This document shows positions 27,252 through 36,467 of a stretch of DNA of 64,000 nucleotides, in pieces. Position 1 is the stretch's first letter. Each line of letters begins with the position of its first letter. The notes under the pieces were generated by a model. That model was not told the origin of the DNA and did not search any database. It was given only the letters and a program-made list of their open reading frames with translations. The position numbers were made by a program, and so were the translations under genes. The stretch is from contig CAUVWZ020000001.1 of assembly GCA_963555835.3 (NCBI GenBank), positions 434,001-498,000 of the forward strand. The letters run 5' to 3'. This stretch comes from JAPUME01 sp027294185. Its GTDB lineage: Bacteria > Acidobacteriota > Terriglobia > UBA7540 > JAPUME01.

Positions 27252-29813
27252 CTAAACCAAGGCAGGCTCGGCAACCGTTTCAACCACGAAGGATTCCAGC
27301 ACATCGCTTATTTTGACGTCGCTGAAATTTTCCAGAATGATCCCGCATTCCAGCCCCGACTTTACTTCTTCTACGTCTTCTTTGAATCTTCTGAGCGAAA
27401 GAACCTTGCCCTCGTAAATCACGACATTGTCCCGCAGCAGCCGCACCCGCGCGCCTCGCGACATATTGCCTTCCGAGACAAAGGAGCCAGCCACATTCCC
27501 CACCTTGCGAATCCGGAAGGTGTCGCGAATCTCGGCCCGGCCCAGGGAAACCTCGCGAGTCTTAACGGCCAGCAACCCGGCCATCGCCTTCTTAATCTCA
27601 TCGGTCAGCTCGTAGATCACCGTATGCAGCCTTATGTCCACTTTCTCTTTTCTCGCCAGATCCGCGGCCTTGCGTTCCGACCGGACATTGAATCCAATAA
27701 CGATGGCGTTTGAAGCCGAGGCCAGGAGGACGTCGGTCTGCGTGATGGCACCGACGGCGGAGTGCAGGACCTTAATTTTGACCTGATCCGTACTACATTT
27801 GTTCAACGCGTCCACGAGCACCTCCACGGAGCCCTGAACGTCGGCCTTGATGATCAACGACAGTTCTTTGACATCTGCCGAGGAAATTTGATCGTGCAGA
27901 TGTTCCAGGCTAAGCCTGGCGGTCTTGGTCATGGCGGCCTCGCGGAGCCGTCCCTGGCGGTAGAGGGCGATCTGTTTGGCCTTCCCCGTGTCTTCAATCA
28001 CCTGGAATACATCGCCCGCCTGGGGGACACTTTCAAGTCCCAGAACCTCGACCGGACTCGACGGTTCCGCCTCCTCTATGGCGCGGCCGTGGTCGTCGAA
28101 CATGGCCCGCACTCTGCCGAACATGGCACCGGCGAGAAAGGAATCTCCCGTACGCAGGCATCCCGTCTGTACCAGCACAGTGGCCACCGGACCGCGTCCG
28201 CGGTCGAGTCTCGCTTCCAGAACGGTTCCGCTGGCGGGCCGGTCCGGATTGGCCTTCACATCCCGCATGTCGGCAACGAGCAAGACCATCTCCAGCAGCA
28301 GATCGAGGTTCTTTTTCTCCTTGGCCGACACTTCCACCATCACCGTTTCACCTCCCCAGTCTTCAGGGCTCAGGTCACGGTCGGCCAACTGCTTCTTCAC
28401 ACGTTCGGGAAGGGCATTCGGCTTGTCGATCTTGTTAATGGCGACCAGCAGAGGAACCTTGGCGGCCTTCGCATGAGCGATGGCCTCAAGTGTTTGCGGC
28501 ATGACGCCGTCGTCAGCGGCTACGACCAGGATGACGATATCGGTCACCTTGGCGCCGCGGGCGCGCATCAGTGTGAAGGCTTCATGGCCCGGTGTGTCCA
28601 GAAACACGACGGGGCGCCCTCGGACCTGGACCCGGTAGGCTCCGATATGCTGGGTAATCCCGCCGGCTTCCCCCTCGGTGACGTTCGTATCTCGGATGGC
28701 ATCCAAAAGCGAAGTCTTCCCGTGATCCACGTGGCCCATCACCGTGACAACCGGAGCGCGCGGTTTGAGGTTTTCAGGCTTTTCGGTCTCTTGAACTTCC
28801 TGCTGGACCTCTTCTTCGTAGGTCACGATTTCGACTTCGGCGCCGCAGGCGCGCGAAATTTCGGTGGCCAGGGAATTCTCCAGAGTCTGATTGATGGTGG
28901 CGAATACTCCACGGTCCAGCAACTTCGTGATTACGTCGCGGACACGCACATCCAACTTCTCGGAAAGTTCCTTGACGGAAATACCTTCTGAGATGGTGAT
29001 GTTCCGGGTGATCGGCACCACTTCCGGCTCGACCGGTTTCGGCGGAGGAAGCGCGGAGCGGCGTTGCCCTGGCTGGCGCCGGCCCGTGGGTCGGGGCGAG
29101 GGAGCATGACGTCCTGCAGGAGCGGGTCTGCCCCGAGCGGTGGCATGTACGGGATGAGGTTCCCCCGGGCGGCGGACGGCTCCCGGCCGAACTGCTCCGG
29201 GAGTTCGGCGGACTGCCAACTGATAAAGCGGCTTCGATGCGTCGGCTTTCCTGGATTTTTTCGCGATCTTGGCAGGCTGTTTCCTCCCCCCAACGGGAGC
29301 GGTACCTGTCTTTGCAGCTACGCGGGGAGCGGCTGCAACCGGAGAGGCTTTTTCCAGGACGGTGCCCGCCGTACGAGCCGCCGGTCGGGCCGCCGCGGGC
29401 GGCGATGCGATCCGTGCAGGAGTCCCCGGACTGCGTGTCGTCACTCCGGGGATGCGCCTGAGGGAGGAGGGTGGAACGACGACTTTCTTCTTGCGTAGAT
29501 CAGCCTTGATGTCTTCCAGGGATCGCCGCAGTGGAGGCGGGGCAACCCGTTTCTCCGCGCGTTTCGCGGGAGTCAAAACAGAAGGCTGGGGGCGGCCCTT
29601 CGCTGCTTTTGGAGCCTTTGCCGCAGCCTGGGCTTCTTCCTCTTTCTCTCCCAAAGCCCGAAAATGGGCGCGAACCTTGTCGGCAATCTCATCCTCTAAA
29701 CTGCTCGAGTGAGACTTCTTCTCCAGGAAGTTGATCTTGGGCAGGTGCTCGAGGATGAATTTACTTTTCACCTCCAGTTCCCGCGCCAAATCGTTGATCC
29801 GAATCTTACCCAT
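27252..29813 (-). CDS. infB: Translation initiation factor IF-2
   Basis: The 853-residue GTPase has the N-terminal IF2 module (MGKIRINDLARELEVKSKFI) and a long basic Pro/Ala/Arg-rich linker (about 75-260). The G domain has VMGHVDHGKTSLLDAI (G1), GGITQHIGAY (G2), DTPGHEAF (G3) and NKID (G4). The C-terminal domains that bind fMet-tRNA follow. It starts 54 bases after nusA; ylxR, often present between these two genes, is missing. Confidence 0.97.
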   Translation of the reverse strand: MGKIRINDLARELEVKSKFILEHLPKINFLEKKSHSSSLEDEIADKVRAHFRALGEKEEEAQAAAKAPKAAKGRPQPSVLTPAKRAEKRVAPPPLRRSLEDIKADLRKKKVVVPPSSLRRIPGVTTRSPGTPARIASPPAAARPAARTAGTVLEKASPVAAAPRVAAKTGTAPVGGRKQPAKIAKKSRKADASKPLYQLAVRRTPGAVRPGAVRRPGEPHPVHATARGRPAPAGRHAPSPRPTGRRQPGQRRSALPPPKPVEPEVVPITRNITISEGISVKELSEKLDVRVRDVITKLLDRGVFATINQTLENSLATEISRACGAEVEIVTYEEEVQQEVQETEKPENLKPRAPVVTVMGHVDHGKTSLLDAIRDTNVTEGEAGGITQHIGAYRVQVRGRPVVFLDTPGHEAFTLMRARGAKVTDIVILVVAADDGVMPQTLEAIAHAKAAKVPLLVAINKIDKPNALPERVKKQLADRDLSPEDWGGETVMVEVSAKEKKNLDLLLEMVLLVADMRDVKANPDRPASGTVLEARLDRGRGPVATVLVQTGCLRTGDSFLAGAMFGRVRAMFDDHGRAIEEAEPSSPVEVLGLESVPQAGDVFQVIEDTGKAKQIALYRQGRLREAAMTKTARLSLEHLHDQISSADVKELSLIIKADVQGSVEVLVDALNKCSTDQVKIKVLHSAVGAITQTDVLLASASNAIVIGFNVRSERKAADLARKEKVDIRLHTVIYELTDEIKKAMAGLLAVKTREVSLGRAEIRDTFRIRKVGNVAGSFVSEGNMSRGARVRLLRDNVVIYEGKVLSLRRFKEDVEEVKSGLECGIILENFSDVKISDVLESFVVETVAEPALV

Positions 29814-29867
29814 TTTCCCTCAGGCTCGGCCTCTGGTCCGGGCCCGACCAAGCCTCCAGTCTACGGA

Positions 29868-31508
29868 CTAGTTATCCTTTTCGGCCTCTTCTTCTCCCCC
29901 CGGAGCCGACTCGGTCTCAGCTTCCTCGACAGAGTCCTCTGCAGGGGTCGCTGCCGTTACTTTTTCAGATTCGGCGGATTCCGGCGGCTCCTCGACATCG
30001 GGAGCCTCCGCAATCTCGTCAGTCTCCGGCGCGGGCTCAGCCGTTTCTACTTCCATTTCCGTCTCCCCAGTCTTCTCCGGCTCTTCGAGGGGAGCGGACT
30101 CTAATTCAGTCTCCGTCTCGGCCGCTGCCACTGTCGGTTCCGCCTCACCCTCCGGGGTGGGACTCTCCGCCGTCTCGTCGGCGGACTCCGATCCAGCCTC
30201 CACCTCAGCGGTCTCGGTTTCGGGCTCCGGGGCAGTTTCTTCCTGTACTTGCTCGAAGAAGGCGGCCACAACCTGTCGGATCTTTTCCACCGTCTTATCC
30301 CCGACGCCGGGTATCTTCATCAATTCGGCGGGCGTCGTCTGCGCCAGGCCCTCGACGGTGTCGATATCGTGATCGATAAGCTTCTTCAGGGTCTTTTTGC
30401 CGATGCTTTCGAGCGCGTTTACCGAAGTGCCGGAGCGCGTCAGGGCGGCCATCTGAATCTCAACTTCCCGGCGCTTCTCTTCCTCGCTCTTGATATCCAC
30501 ATGCCAGCCGAGAAGCTTCGCCGCCAGACGAACGTTCTGTCCCTTTCGTCCGATGGCGAGAGAAAGCTGCGTATCTTCCACCACGATTTCCAGGCGCCGC
30601 TCCTCCACGTCGGCCACCGAGACGTGATTTACCCTGGCCGGGGAGATTGCATTCCCGGCGAACTTTAGGGGATCCTCGTCGTACTGGATAATGTCGATCT
30701 TTTCGCCCTGCAACTCCCGGATGATCGACTGCACACGCGAACCCTTCATTCCGACGCAGGCACCGACACAGTCCACGTCGTTCTGGCGGGAAAGGACAGC
30801 GATTTTGGTGCGTTCTCCCGCTTCCCGGGCAATCATCTTAACGATCACTGTCCCGTCATAAATTTCAGGGACTTCCATTTCAAAGAGCCGCTGTACCAGA
30901 ATCGGGTCGGCGCGCGAAACAATGACCTGCGGACCCCTTGCGGCTCGGTCCACCTCAACGATGATGACCCGAATCCGGTCTCCGATCTGATAACTCTCCA
31001 GACGGGACTGCTCGCGGCGCGGCAGGCGGCCTTCCGTGCGCCCCATGTCGACAATGAGGTCCGGCCCCTCGGTCCGCTTGACCATGCAATTCACCAACTC
31101 ACCGCTCCGCTGGCTGTATTCAGCGTGAACGGATTCGCGCTCCGCCTCGCGCACTTTCTGGAAGATGACCTGTTTCGCCGTCTGCGCCGCAATACGTCCC
31201 AGCACATCCGTGGGCAGGGGAATTCGAAGCTCTTCCTCGACATTGATTTCGGGCTGGTGTTTTCTCGCGTCTTCCAGCGAAATCTCTTTCGTAGGGTCGG
31301 TAACGGTCTCTAATACCTTTTTCACCGCAAACACTTCCACGACCCCGGTATCCCGGTTGAACTGGGATAGGAGATCATCATCGGTCTGGTAGTACTTTCG
31401 GGCAGCGACAAGAATGGCGTCCTCGACTGCTCCGACGACGATTTCCAGGTCGATCCCTTTTTCGCGGCTTAATTGATCAATGGTTTGAAAAAGTAAGCTC
31501 GTTGCCAA
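29868..31508 (-). CDS. nusA: Transcription factor NusA with a long acidic C-terminal tail
   Basis: The 546-residue protein has the N-terminal polymerase-binding domain (MATSLLFQTIDQLSREKGID), S1 domain (NCMVKRTEGPDLIVDMGRTE) and two KH domains (CVGACVGMKGSRVQSIIREL and LSLAIGRKGQNVRLAAKL). A helix-hairpin-helix module (LMKIPGVGDKTVEKIRQVVA) follows. The last 120 or so residues are almost pure Glu/Ala/Pro/Thr, an acidic tail not found in typical NusA. It acts in pausing, termination and antitermination. The operon leader hairpin upstream of rimP may be its target. Confidence 0.96.
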   Translation of the reverse strand: MATSLLFQTIDQLSREKGIDLEIVVGAVEDAILVAARKYYQTDDDLLSQFNRDTGVVEVFAVKKVLETVTDPTKEISLEDARKHQPEINVEEELRIPLPTDVLGRIAAQTAKQVIFQKVREAERESVHAEYSQRSGELVNCMVKRTEGPDLIVDMGRTEGRLPRREQSRLESYQIGDRIRVIIVEVDRAARGPQVIVSRADPILVQRLFEMEVPEIYDGTVIVKMIAREAGERTKIAVLSRQNDVDCVGACVGMKGSRVQSIIRELQGEKIDIIQYDEDPLKFAGNAISPARVNHVSVADVEERRLEIVVEDTQLSLAIGRKGQNVRLAAKLLGWHVDIKSEEEKRREVEIQMAALTRSGTSVNALESIGKKTLKKLIDHDIDTVEGLAQTTPAELMKIPGVGDKTVEKIRQVVAAFFEQVQEETAPEPETETAEVEAGSESADETAESPTPEGEAEPTVAAAETETELESAPLEEPEKTGETEMEVETAEPAPETDEIAEAPDVEEPPESAESEKVTAATPAEDSVEEAETESAPGGEEEAEKDN

Positions 31509-31592
31509 TGTGGGGTTCCTCCTGTCGGCCTGAGACTTTCTCCTGCCCGCCGACCGGACTCGTTACCTTCTCTCGCAGATTGTTGAGATCAT

Positions 31593-32051
31593 TCAAAATT
31601 TAATCACGAGTTTCGCTCGCGCAATGTTTTCGTGATCCAGTTCCAAAACCTCTTTGCCGGCGATCTCCACCCGAACTCGGCCCTCTTCGAAGCCCATCAG
31701 CCGGCCCTCGAAACTCAGTTGGCCGGCCAAAGGCTCAAGGAGCGTAATTCTAGCTCGCCGCCCCTGGCAGCGCCGAAAATCCGCCGCATTCTTCAAGGGA
31801 CGGTCAAGGCCCGGGGAGGAGACCTCGAGGACGTACTTCCCCGGAAACGGATCCTCAACATCGAGGATCGCGCTCATTTGTTCGCTAATGAGTCGACAGT
31901 CACCGTGGTCAATCCCGCCGGGTTTGTGGATAAATATCCTTAACAGCTGGTTCGAGGGGGAACCTTTCAGCTCCACATCCACGAGCTCCAGCCCCTCGGA
32001 GGACACAACTCTTTCGGCAATTTCACGTATCAACGCGACGTCAAATTTCAT
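31593..32051 (-). CDS. rimP: Ribosome maturation factor RimP
   Basis: The start is taken at ATG 32051 (MKFDVALIREIAERVVSSEG), giving 152 residues; the open frame reaches ten codons further, into the leader hairpin. Motifs are GLELVDVELKG, LLRIFIHKPGGIDHGDCRLI, YVLEVSSPGLDRPLKNAADF and a C-terminal SH3-like domain ending ENIARAKLVIKF. It assists 30S assembly. It is the first gene of the operon, with promoter at 32102-32130. Confidence 0.94.
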   Translation of the reverse strand: MKFDVALIREIAERVVSSEGLELVDVELKGSPSNQLLRIFIHKPGGIDHGDCRLISEQMSAILDVEDPFPGKYVLEVSSPGLDRPLKNAADFRRCQGRRARITLLEPLAGQLSFEGRLMGFEEGRVRVEIAGKEVLELDHENIARAKLVIKF

Positions 32052-32059
32052 TAGCCAAC

Positions 32060-32082
32060 AAAAAAGTGGGCCTAGGCCCACT
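32060..32082 (-). terminator. Leader attenuator hairpin in front of rimP
   Basis: On the minus strand AGTGGG-CCTAGG-CCCACT is a perfect 18-base palindrome followed by TTTTTTG, i.e. an intrinsic terminator shape. It lies between the promoter and the rimP start, only nine bases from the ATG. Attenuator-like hairpins in front of rimP-nusA operons are known in several bacterial groups, and NusA autocontrol is the usual explanation. Confidence 0.7.
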
Positions 32083-32101
32083 GGTGCGAATCGGCAATTC
32101 C

Positions 32102-32130
32102 AGTATAGTCACCGGTCACCCAGATTACAA
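32102..32130 (-). promoter_or_regulatory. Sigma-70-type promoter of the rimP-nusA-infB operon
   Basis: On the minus strand TTGTAA, a 17-base spacer and TATACT form a near-consensus -35/-10 pair. Transcription would start about 45 bases before the rimP ATG and immediately enter the leader hairpin. Confidence 0.65.
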
Positions 32131-32353
32131 CCCCCAAAGCCCTCCGCCGCTTGGGTGGGTTGATTCAAGGAAGGGTTCGGGATAAAATGCCCACGCAACC
32201 GATTGAAATATTTGACACCATTCACATCCTGGGGAGGCGGAAAGGACACGGTGCAACCTCTCCTCGAAAGGGAGGAAGCATTCCACGGCGGGAGACCTCC
32301 GCAGCTCTCCTCAGGCATCCGGTTCGCACTTGATTGCATTCAGGGGCGGTAAT

Positions 32354-33067
32354 ATGGCTATTCCAAAGAACTTAACGCTTACCTGGCTGGGGCACTCGAC
32401 ATTCAAGATCACCACCCCCGAAGGTAAAATCATACTGATCGACCCCTGGGTCGCCGGGAATCCGGCTTGTCCTGAAACGAATAAGCAATTCGAGCGGCTG
32501 GACCTGATGCTCGTTACCCACGGGCACTTTGACCACATCGCGGACGCGGTCGCCCTGGCCCGGGCGCATAAGCCCCAGGTCGTGGCTATCTATGAAGTGT
32601 GCCACTGGCTGGAGAGCAAGGGGGTCGAGAACCTCCACCCGATGAACAAAGGCGGCTCGCAGGTCGTCGAGGGCGTGACGATTACCATGACCCATGCCGA
32701 CCACAGTTGCGGCATCCTCGAGGATGGGGAAATCATCTATGGAGGAGAGGCAGCCGGCTACCTGCTGCAGTTTTCAACCGGCTATAGAATCTACCATGCC
32801 GGGGACACCGCTCTTTTCGGTGACATGCGGCTGATCGGTGATCTCTACCGGCCCAAGCTGGCCCTGCTGCCGATCGGGGACCTCTTCACCATGAATCCGC
32901 GCGAGGCAGCCTATGCCGCCAGGCTCCTGCGTGTGCGCGAGGTCATCCCCATGCACTTCGGCACTTTCCCGCTCTTGTCGGGAACTTCCGAGGTTTTCAA
33001 GAAAGAGATTCGCAAGGTTGCGAAAGCGAAGGTTCTCGAACTCGAACCCGGCGAGTCCCTTCCCTGA
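32354..33067 (+). CDS. UPF0173-type metallo-beta-lactamase-fold hydrolase
   Basis: The start is the ATG 32354 (MAIPKNLTLTWLGHSTFKIT); an earlier in-frame codon adds eight residues. The 237-residue protein has the metal site THGHFDHI (HxHxDH), a further His in THADHSCGI, AGDTALFGD (Asp ligand) and IPMHFGTFP. UPF0173 members are conserved but of unclear substrate. It is transcribed away from the rimP operon and is followed 44 bases later by the methyltransferase. Confidence 0.88.
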   Translation: MAIPKNLTLTWLGHSTFKITTPEGKIILIDPWVAGNPACPETNKQFERLDLMLVTHGHFDHIADAVALARAHKPQVVAIYEVCHWLESKGVENLHPMNKGGSQVVEGVTITMTHADHSCGILEDGEIIYGGEAAGYLLQFSTGYRIYHAGDTALFGDMRLIGDLYRPKLALLPIGDLFTMNPREAAYAARLLRVREVIPMHFGTFPLLSGTSEVFKKEIRKVAKAKVLELEPGESLP

Positions 33068-33111
33068 ATCCCAGGTCCACCAATTTGAGTGGACGAGGTT
33101 CGAACAACCCG

Positions 33112-33750
33112 ATGCCCCCGATCCTTGACTCCGCAATCGAACACTATCTCAACGGCCTGCTGCCGGACCGCGACGACGTAATGACAGAGATGGAGGCTTA
33201 TGCCTCCTCCCACAGAGTACCGATCATCGGCCCCGCCTGCGGACGACTCCTCTATCAATTGGCACGACTCCTCGGGGCGCGGCGCGTTTTCGAGATGGGC
33301 TCGGCCATCGGTTATTCCACCCTTTGGCTGGCAAGGGCTGTCGGCGAATCAGGCTCGGTCTTCTACACCGACGGGGACCCGGAAAACGCCCGCCGGGCAA
33401 AAGCCTACCTGGAGCGGGCGGGCCTCGCCGACAGGGTGCAGTTTCTCGTCGGCGATGCCTTTGAAAGGCTCGATAGCGTCAAGGGACCCTTCGATCTGAT
33501 TTTCAACGACGTGGACAAGCACCAGTACCCGTTGGTCTTTGAGAAAGCGCTGCCGCGGATTCGACCCGGGGGGCTGCTGATCACCGACAATGCGCTCTGG
33601 CACGGCCGCGTGGCCCGTAAAGCAGCGAAAGAGGACGCCGATACGCGCGGCATCCAGCGCTTCAACGAATTGATCTACTCGTCCCCGCAGCTTTTTACCA
33701 CATTAATTCCGCTTCGGGACGGCTTTACCGTGTGCCGGAAGGAAGGCTGA
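33112..33750 (+). CDS. Class I SAM-dependent O-methyltransferase (catechol-O-MT type)
   Basis: The start is the ATG 33112; a TTG nine codons earlier is possible. The 212-residue product shows the SAM motifs VFEMGSAIGYSTLWLARAVG, VFYTDGDPENARRAKAYLER and FDLIFNDVDKHQYP (metal-binding Asp), with GGLLITDNALWHGRV late. It belongs to the caffeoyl-CoA/catechol O-methyltransferase family. Its substrate is unknown. Confidence 0.88.
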   Translation: MPPILDSAIEHYLNGLLPDRDDVMTEMEAYASSHRVPIIGPACGRLLYQLARLLGARRVFEMGSAIGYSTLWLARAVGESGSVFYTDGDPENARRAKAYLERAGLADRVQFLVGDAFERLDSVKGPFDLIFNDVDKHQYPLVFEKALPRIRPGGLLITDNALWHGRVARKAAKEDADTRGIQRFNELIYSSPQLFTTLIPLRDGFTVCRKEG

Positions 33751-33788
33751 ATTTCCATCAGTTCTACCAAAGAAGGAGGGAAATAAAA

Positions 33789-34211
33789 GTGAATGATTTA
33801 CTGAGCCGGTTCAAAGTCCATTCTTTGACTTTTTTGCGAATCCTGGTCGGGTTCATGTTCCTGCAGCACGGAGCGCAGAAACTATTCGGCCTGCTGGGCG
33901 GATTCGGAGGGCAGGAAGGCGCCACAGCGCCGCTGTTTTCCTTGATGGGATTTGCAGGAATCCTGGAGTTTTTCGGCGGCTTAGCCATCTTGTTGGGCTT
34001 ATTCACCCAACCGGTGGCCTTCATTCTTTCCGGGGAGATGGCGGTCGGCTACTTCATGAAACACTTCCCAAGTTCCTTCTGGCCGATTGTGAATCAAGGC
34101 GAGACAGCCGTCCTCTACTGCCTGATCTTTCTCCTGCTCGCTACCACCGGAGGCGGCAGCCTCAGCCTGGACAGCCTTTTCAAAAAGAAACCAGAATCAT
34201 CGGATTCCTGA
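33789..34211 (+). CDS. DoxX-family membrane protein
   Basis: The start is the GTG at 33789, eight bases after AAGGAGGG; the longer frame overlaps the methyltransferase gene. The 140-residue protein has four membrane helices, beginning with FLRILVGFMFLQHGAQKLFG, the family signature, then GILEFFGGLAILLGLFTQPV. DoxX-like proteins are often linked to thiol/redox or quinol chemistry. TrxB is the convergent neighbour, but there is no proof of a link. Confidence 0.85.
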   Translation: MNDLLSRFKVHSLTFLRILVGFMFLQHGAQKLFGLLGGFGGQEGATAPLFSLMGFAGILEFFGGLAILLGLFTQPVAFILSGEMAVGYFMKHFPSSFWPIVNQGETAVLYCLIFLLLATTGGGSLSLDSLFKKKPESSDS

Positions 34212-34297
34212 AGTCAGGGCAGGTTGGTTGAGAAATTCTTTCGTTCCGGTGGGAATCCGGGTGAGAGTGAAATGAGGGGGGGCGGCTTTCAGTCGAT

Positions 34298-35218
34298 CTA
34301 CTCTTCCGCTTCCAGAAATTTCTCCGCATCCATGGCAGCCATGCAGCCCGAACCGGCGGCGGTAACGGCCTGCCGGTAAACATGGTCCTGCACGTCACCG
34401 GCGGCGAAAACGCCCGGGATGCTGGTGCGTGCGCCTTCACGGGTGATGAGGTAGCCGTTCTCGTCCATCTCGACCTGACCCTTGAAAACATCGGTGTTCG
34501 GCCGGTGCCCGATTCCGATGAAAACACCGTCGCAGGCTTTCTCGCTCACCGCCTGGGTCTTCAGGTTTTTTAGCTTCACTCCTTCGACCACACCTTTGGC
34601 CGGGTCCAGTACATCCTCGACCACCGTATCCCAGACGAAGCGGATCTTTTCATTCTTCTGAGCGCGGTCCTGCATGATCTTGGAAGCGCGCAGGCGGTCA
34701 CGGCGGTGAATGACGCTGACTTCAGTGGCAAAGCGCGTCAGGAACAGGGCGTCTTCCATCGCCGTATCTCCTCCCCCGACCACGACGACCGGCTTGCCGC
34801 GGAAAAAATATCCGTCGCAGGTCGCGCAAGTCGAAACCCCCTTGCCGAGCAGCACTCGCTCCGATTCAAGCCCCAGCATTCGGGCGGAGGCGCCGGAGGC
34901 AATAATAAAGGTGCGGGTTTCGATCCGCTCCTTCTCGACTTCCACCACGAAGGGCCGCCGAGAGAGATCGACCCGGGTGATATTTCCCTCCAGGAAATCC
35001 GTCCCGAAGGTTTCCGCCTGCTTCTTCATAAGTTCCACCAGCTCCGGACCCTGGACTCCCTCGGGAAAGCCGGGATAGTTTTCGACCGCTGTGGTGAGAG
35101 TCAGTTGTCCTCCCGCCTCCACTCCCCGAATCACTAAAGGATTCAGGTTGGCGCGGGCGGCGTAGACCGCGGCGGTGAGACCCGCGCACCCGGAACCCAT
35201 TATGATGACATTCCTCAT
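34298..35218 (-). CDS. trxB: Thioredoxin reductase
   Basis: The start is the ATG 35218 after AAAGGG; the longer frame adds nine residues. The 306-residue flavoprotein has the FAD motif GSGCAGLTAAVYAARA, the redox pair CATC (VSTCATCDGYFF), the NADPH motif VVGGGDTAMEDALFLT and the closing FAD motif GVFAAGDVQDHVYRQAVTA. It reduces thioredoxin with NADPH. It is monocistronic. Confidence 0.94.
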   Translation of the reverse strand: MRNVIIMGSGCAGLTAAVYAARANLNPLVIRGVEAGGQLTLTTAVENYPGFPEGVQGPELVELMKKQAETFGTDFLEGNITRVDLSRRPFVVEVEKERIETRTFIIASGASARMLGLESERVLLGKGVSTCATCDGYFFRGKPVVVVGGGDTAMEDALFLTRFATEVSVIHRRDRLRASKIMQDRAQKNEKIRFVWDTVVEDVLDPAKGVVEGVKLKNLKTQAVSEKACDGVFIGIGHRPNTDVFKGQVEMDENGYLITREGARTSIPGVFAAGDVQDHVYRQAVTAAGSGCMAAMDAEKFLEAEE

Positions 35219-35390
35219 GGAAACCCTTTCCTCATCGACTTCCACTGCAAGTATGAAAAGTTAGCACAAGGGGAAATATCGGGCAAGCTCTCCCCTTTGA
35301 AGGCGGAACTTTGTCCGAGCAGAATGAGTTAATGGATTAATGATTTCGCGGCTTGATGGAAGGTTCCCACTGAACAAGGAAGGCGGCGGG

Positions 35391-36467
35391 CTATTGAACG
35401 TTCGCGCAGCAGGCGCCCCGGGGAATGGGCGCCCCGTGTGGGCAGGTCAGCGGATGATGGAGGAAGGTACAGATCTTTTCCGTCACCTCCGCGCTGAGAG
35501 TATGTTCGATCTTGCAGGCGTTGGCGTCCAGCAACTCCTCGGGCAAGCCGAAGGTATCGTGGAAGAGCCGTTCGGCCAGCCTGTGCCGCCGGATGATCTC
35601 CAAGGCCCGCCGGCATCCTTTTTCGGTCAGGGTCAGCGTGGTCTGGTCGCTTGAAATCCAGCCTCCTTCGGACATCAGGGCTAGAGTGGCGCGATTTTCG
35701 CGTAACTCAGGCAGTTGCCTCAACTCCAATTCTCTCTCGGTCGAATCCTCCTGCAGGATCCAGACCCTTTTCAGAAGGTTGTCAAACAACTCCTCTTCGT
35801 GCACCGGGAAGAAGGAGACCTCCCTCAACCTCCCATGATGGAGCTCGATGCGCCGGTCGGCCAGCCGCCCCACCTCGGGGTCGTGTGTGACCATAATGAT
35901 GGTGTTTCCCTTGCGCTGCAACTCGGCCAGCAAACCCAAGATCAGCGCCTCGTTCACTTCGTCCAGGTTTCCTGTGGGCTCATCGGCCAGAATCAACTCG
36001 GGTTGATTGATCAGCGCCCGCGCCACGCACACCCGTTGCTGCTCTCCGCCGGAGAGCTGACCCGGATAGAATTCAAGCCGTTCGCCCAATCCCACCTGCT
36101 GGAGAGCATCCGTGGCTTCCTGCTCATCTGCGCAGCTGTGAAAGTACTGCGCCAGCATTACGTTTTCGACCACCGTCAGATAAGGAACCAGGTGAAACTG
36201 CTGAAAGACGAAGCCCACTTTTTCCGCCCGGTAACGGTTCATCTCCTGCGCACTCAGGTGTGCCACATCGCGGCCACCAATCCGGATTTCTCCCTCGGAA
36301 GGGCGGTCGAGACCCCCGAGGATATTCAGCAGCGTGGTCTTTCCCGAACCCGAGGGGCCCATGACGGCAATCCACTCACCCGGCTCGACGTCAAAAGTGA
36401 CCCGGTCGAGCGCTCGAAGGGAGCTGCCATAACTCTTGGTCAGATTTCTCAGTTCAACGAAGCTCAT
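35391..36467 (-). CDS. ABC-transporter ATPase fused to a DtxR-type metal-sensing domain
   Basis: In the 358-residue protein, residues 1-220 are a MacB/LolD-type ATPase: Walker A GPSGSGKT at 37-44, signature LSGGEQQRV, Walker B LILADEPTG and switch MVTHD. Residues from about 235 are a winged helix (LALMSEGGWISSDQTTLTLT) and a DtxR dimerisation/metal domain (CRRALEIIRRHRLAERLF, then ANACKIEHTLSAEV and HPLTCPHGAPIP). The C-x2-E-H and PxxxPIP elements match the primary metal site of DtxR. It overlaps the permease stop (TAATG). The fusion suggests metal-gated transport or promoter binding by the ATPase itself. Confidence 0.88.
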   Translation of the reverse strand: MSFVELRNLTKSYGSSLRALDRVTFDVEPGEWIAVMGPSGSGKTTLLNILGGLDRPSEGEIRIGGRDVAHLSAQEMNRYRAEKVGFVFQQFHLVPYLTVVENVMLAQYFHSCADEQEATDALQQVGLGERLEFYPGQLSGGEQQRVCVARALINQPELILADEPTGNLDEVNEALILGLLAELQRKGNTIIMVTHDPEVGRLADRRIELHHGRLREVSFFPVHEEELFDNLLKRVWILQEDSTERELELRQLPELRENRATLALMSEGGWISSDQTTLTLTEKGCRRALEIIRRHRLAERLFHDTFGLPEELLDANACKIEHTLSAEVTEKICTFLHHPLTCPHGAPIPRGACCANVQ

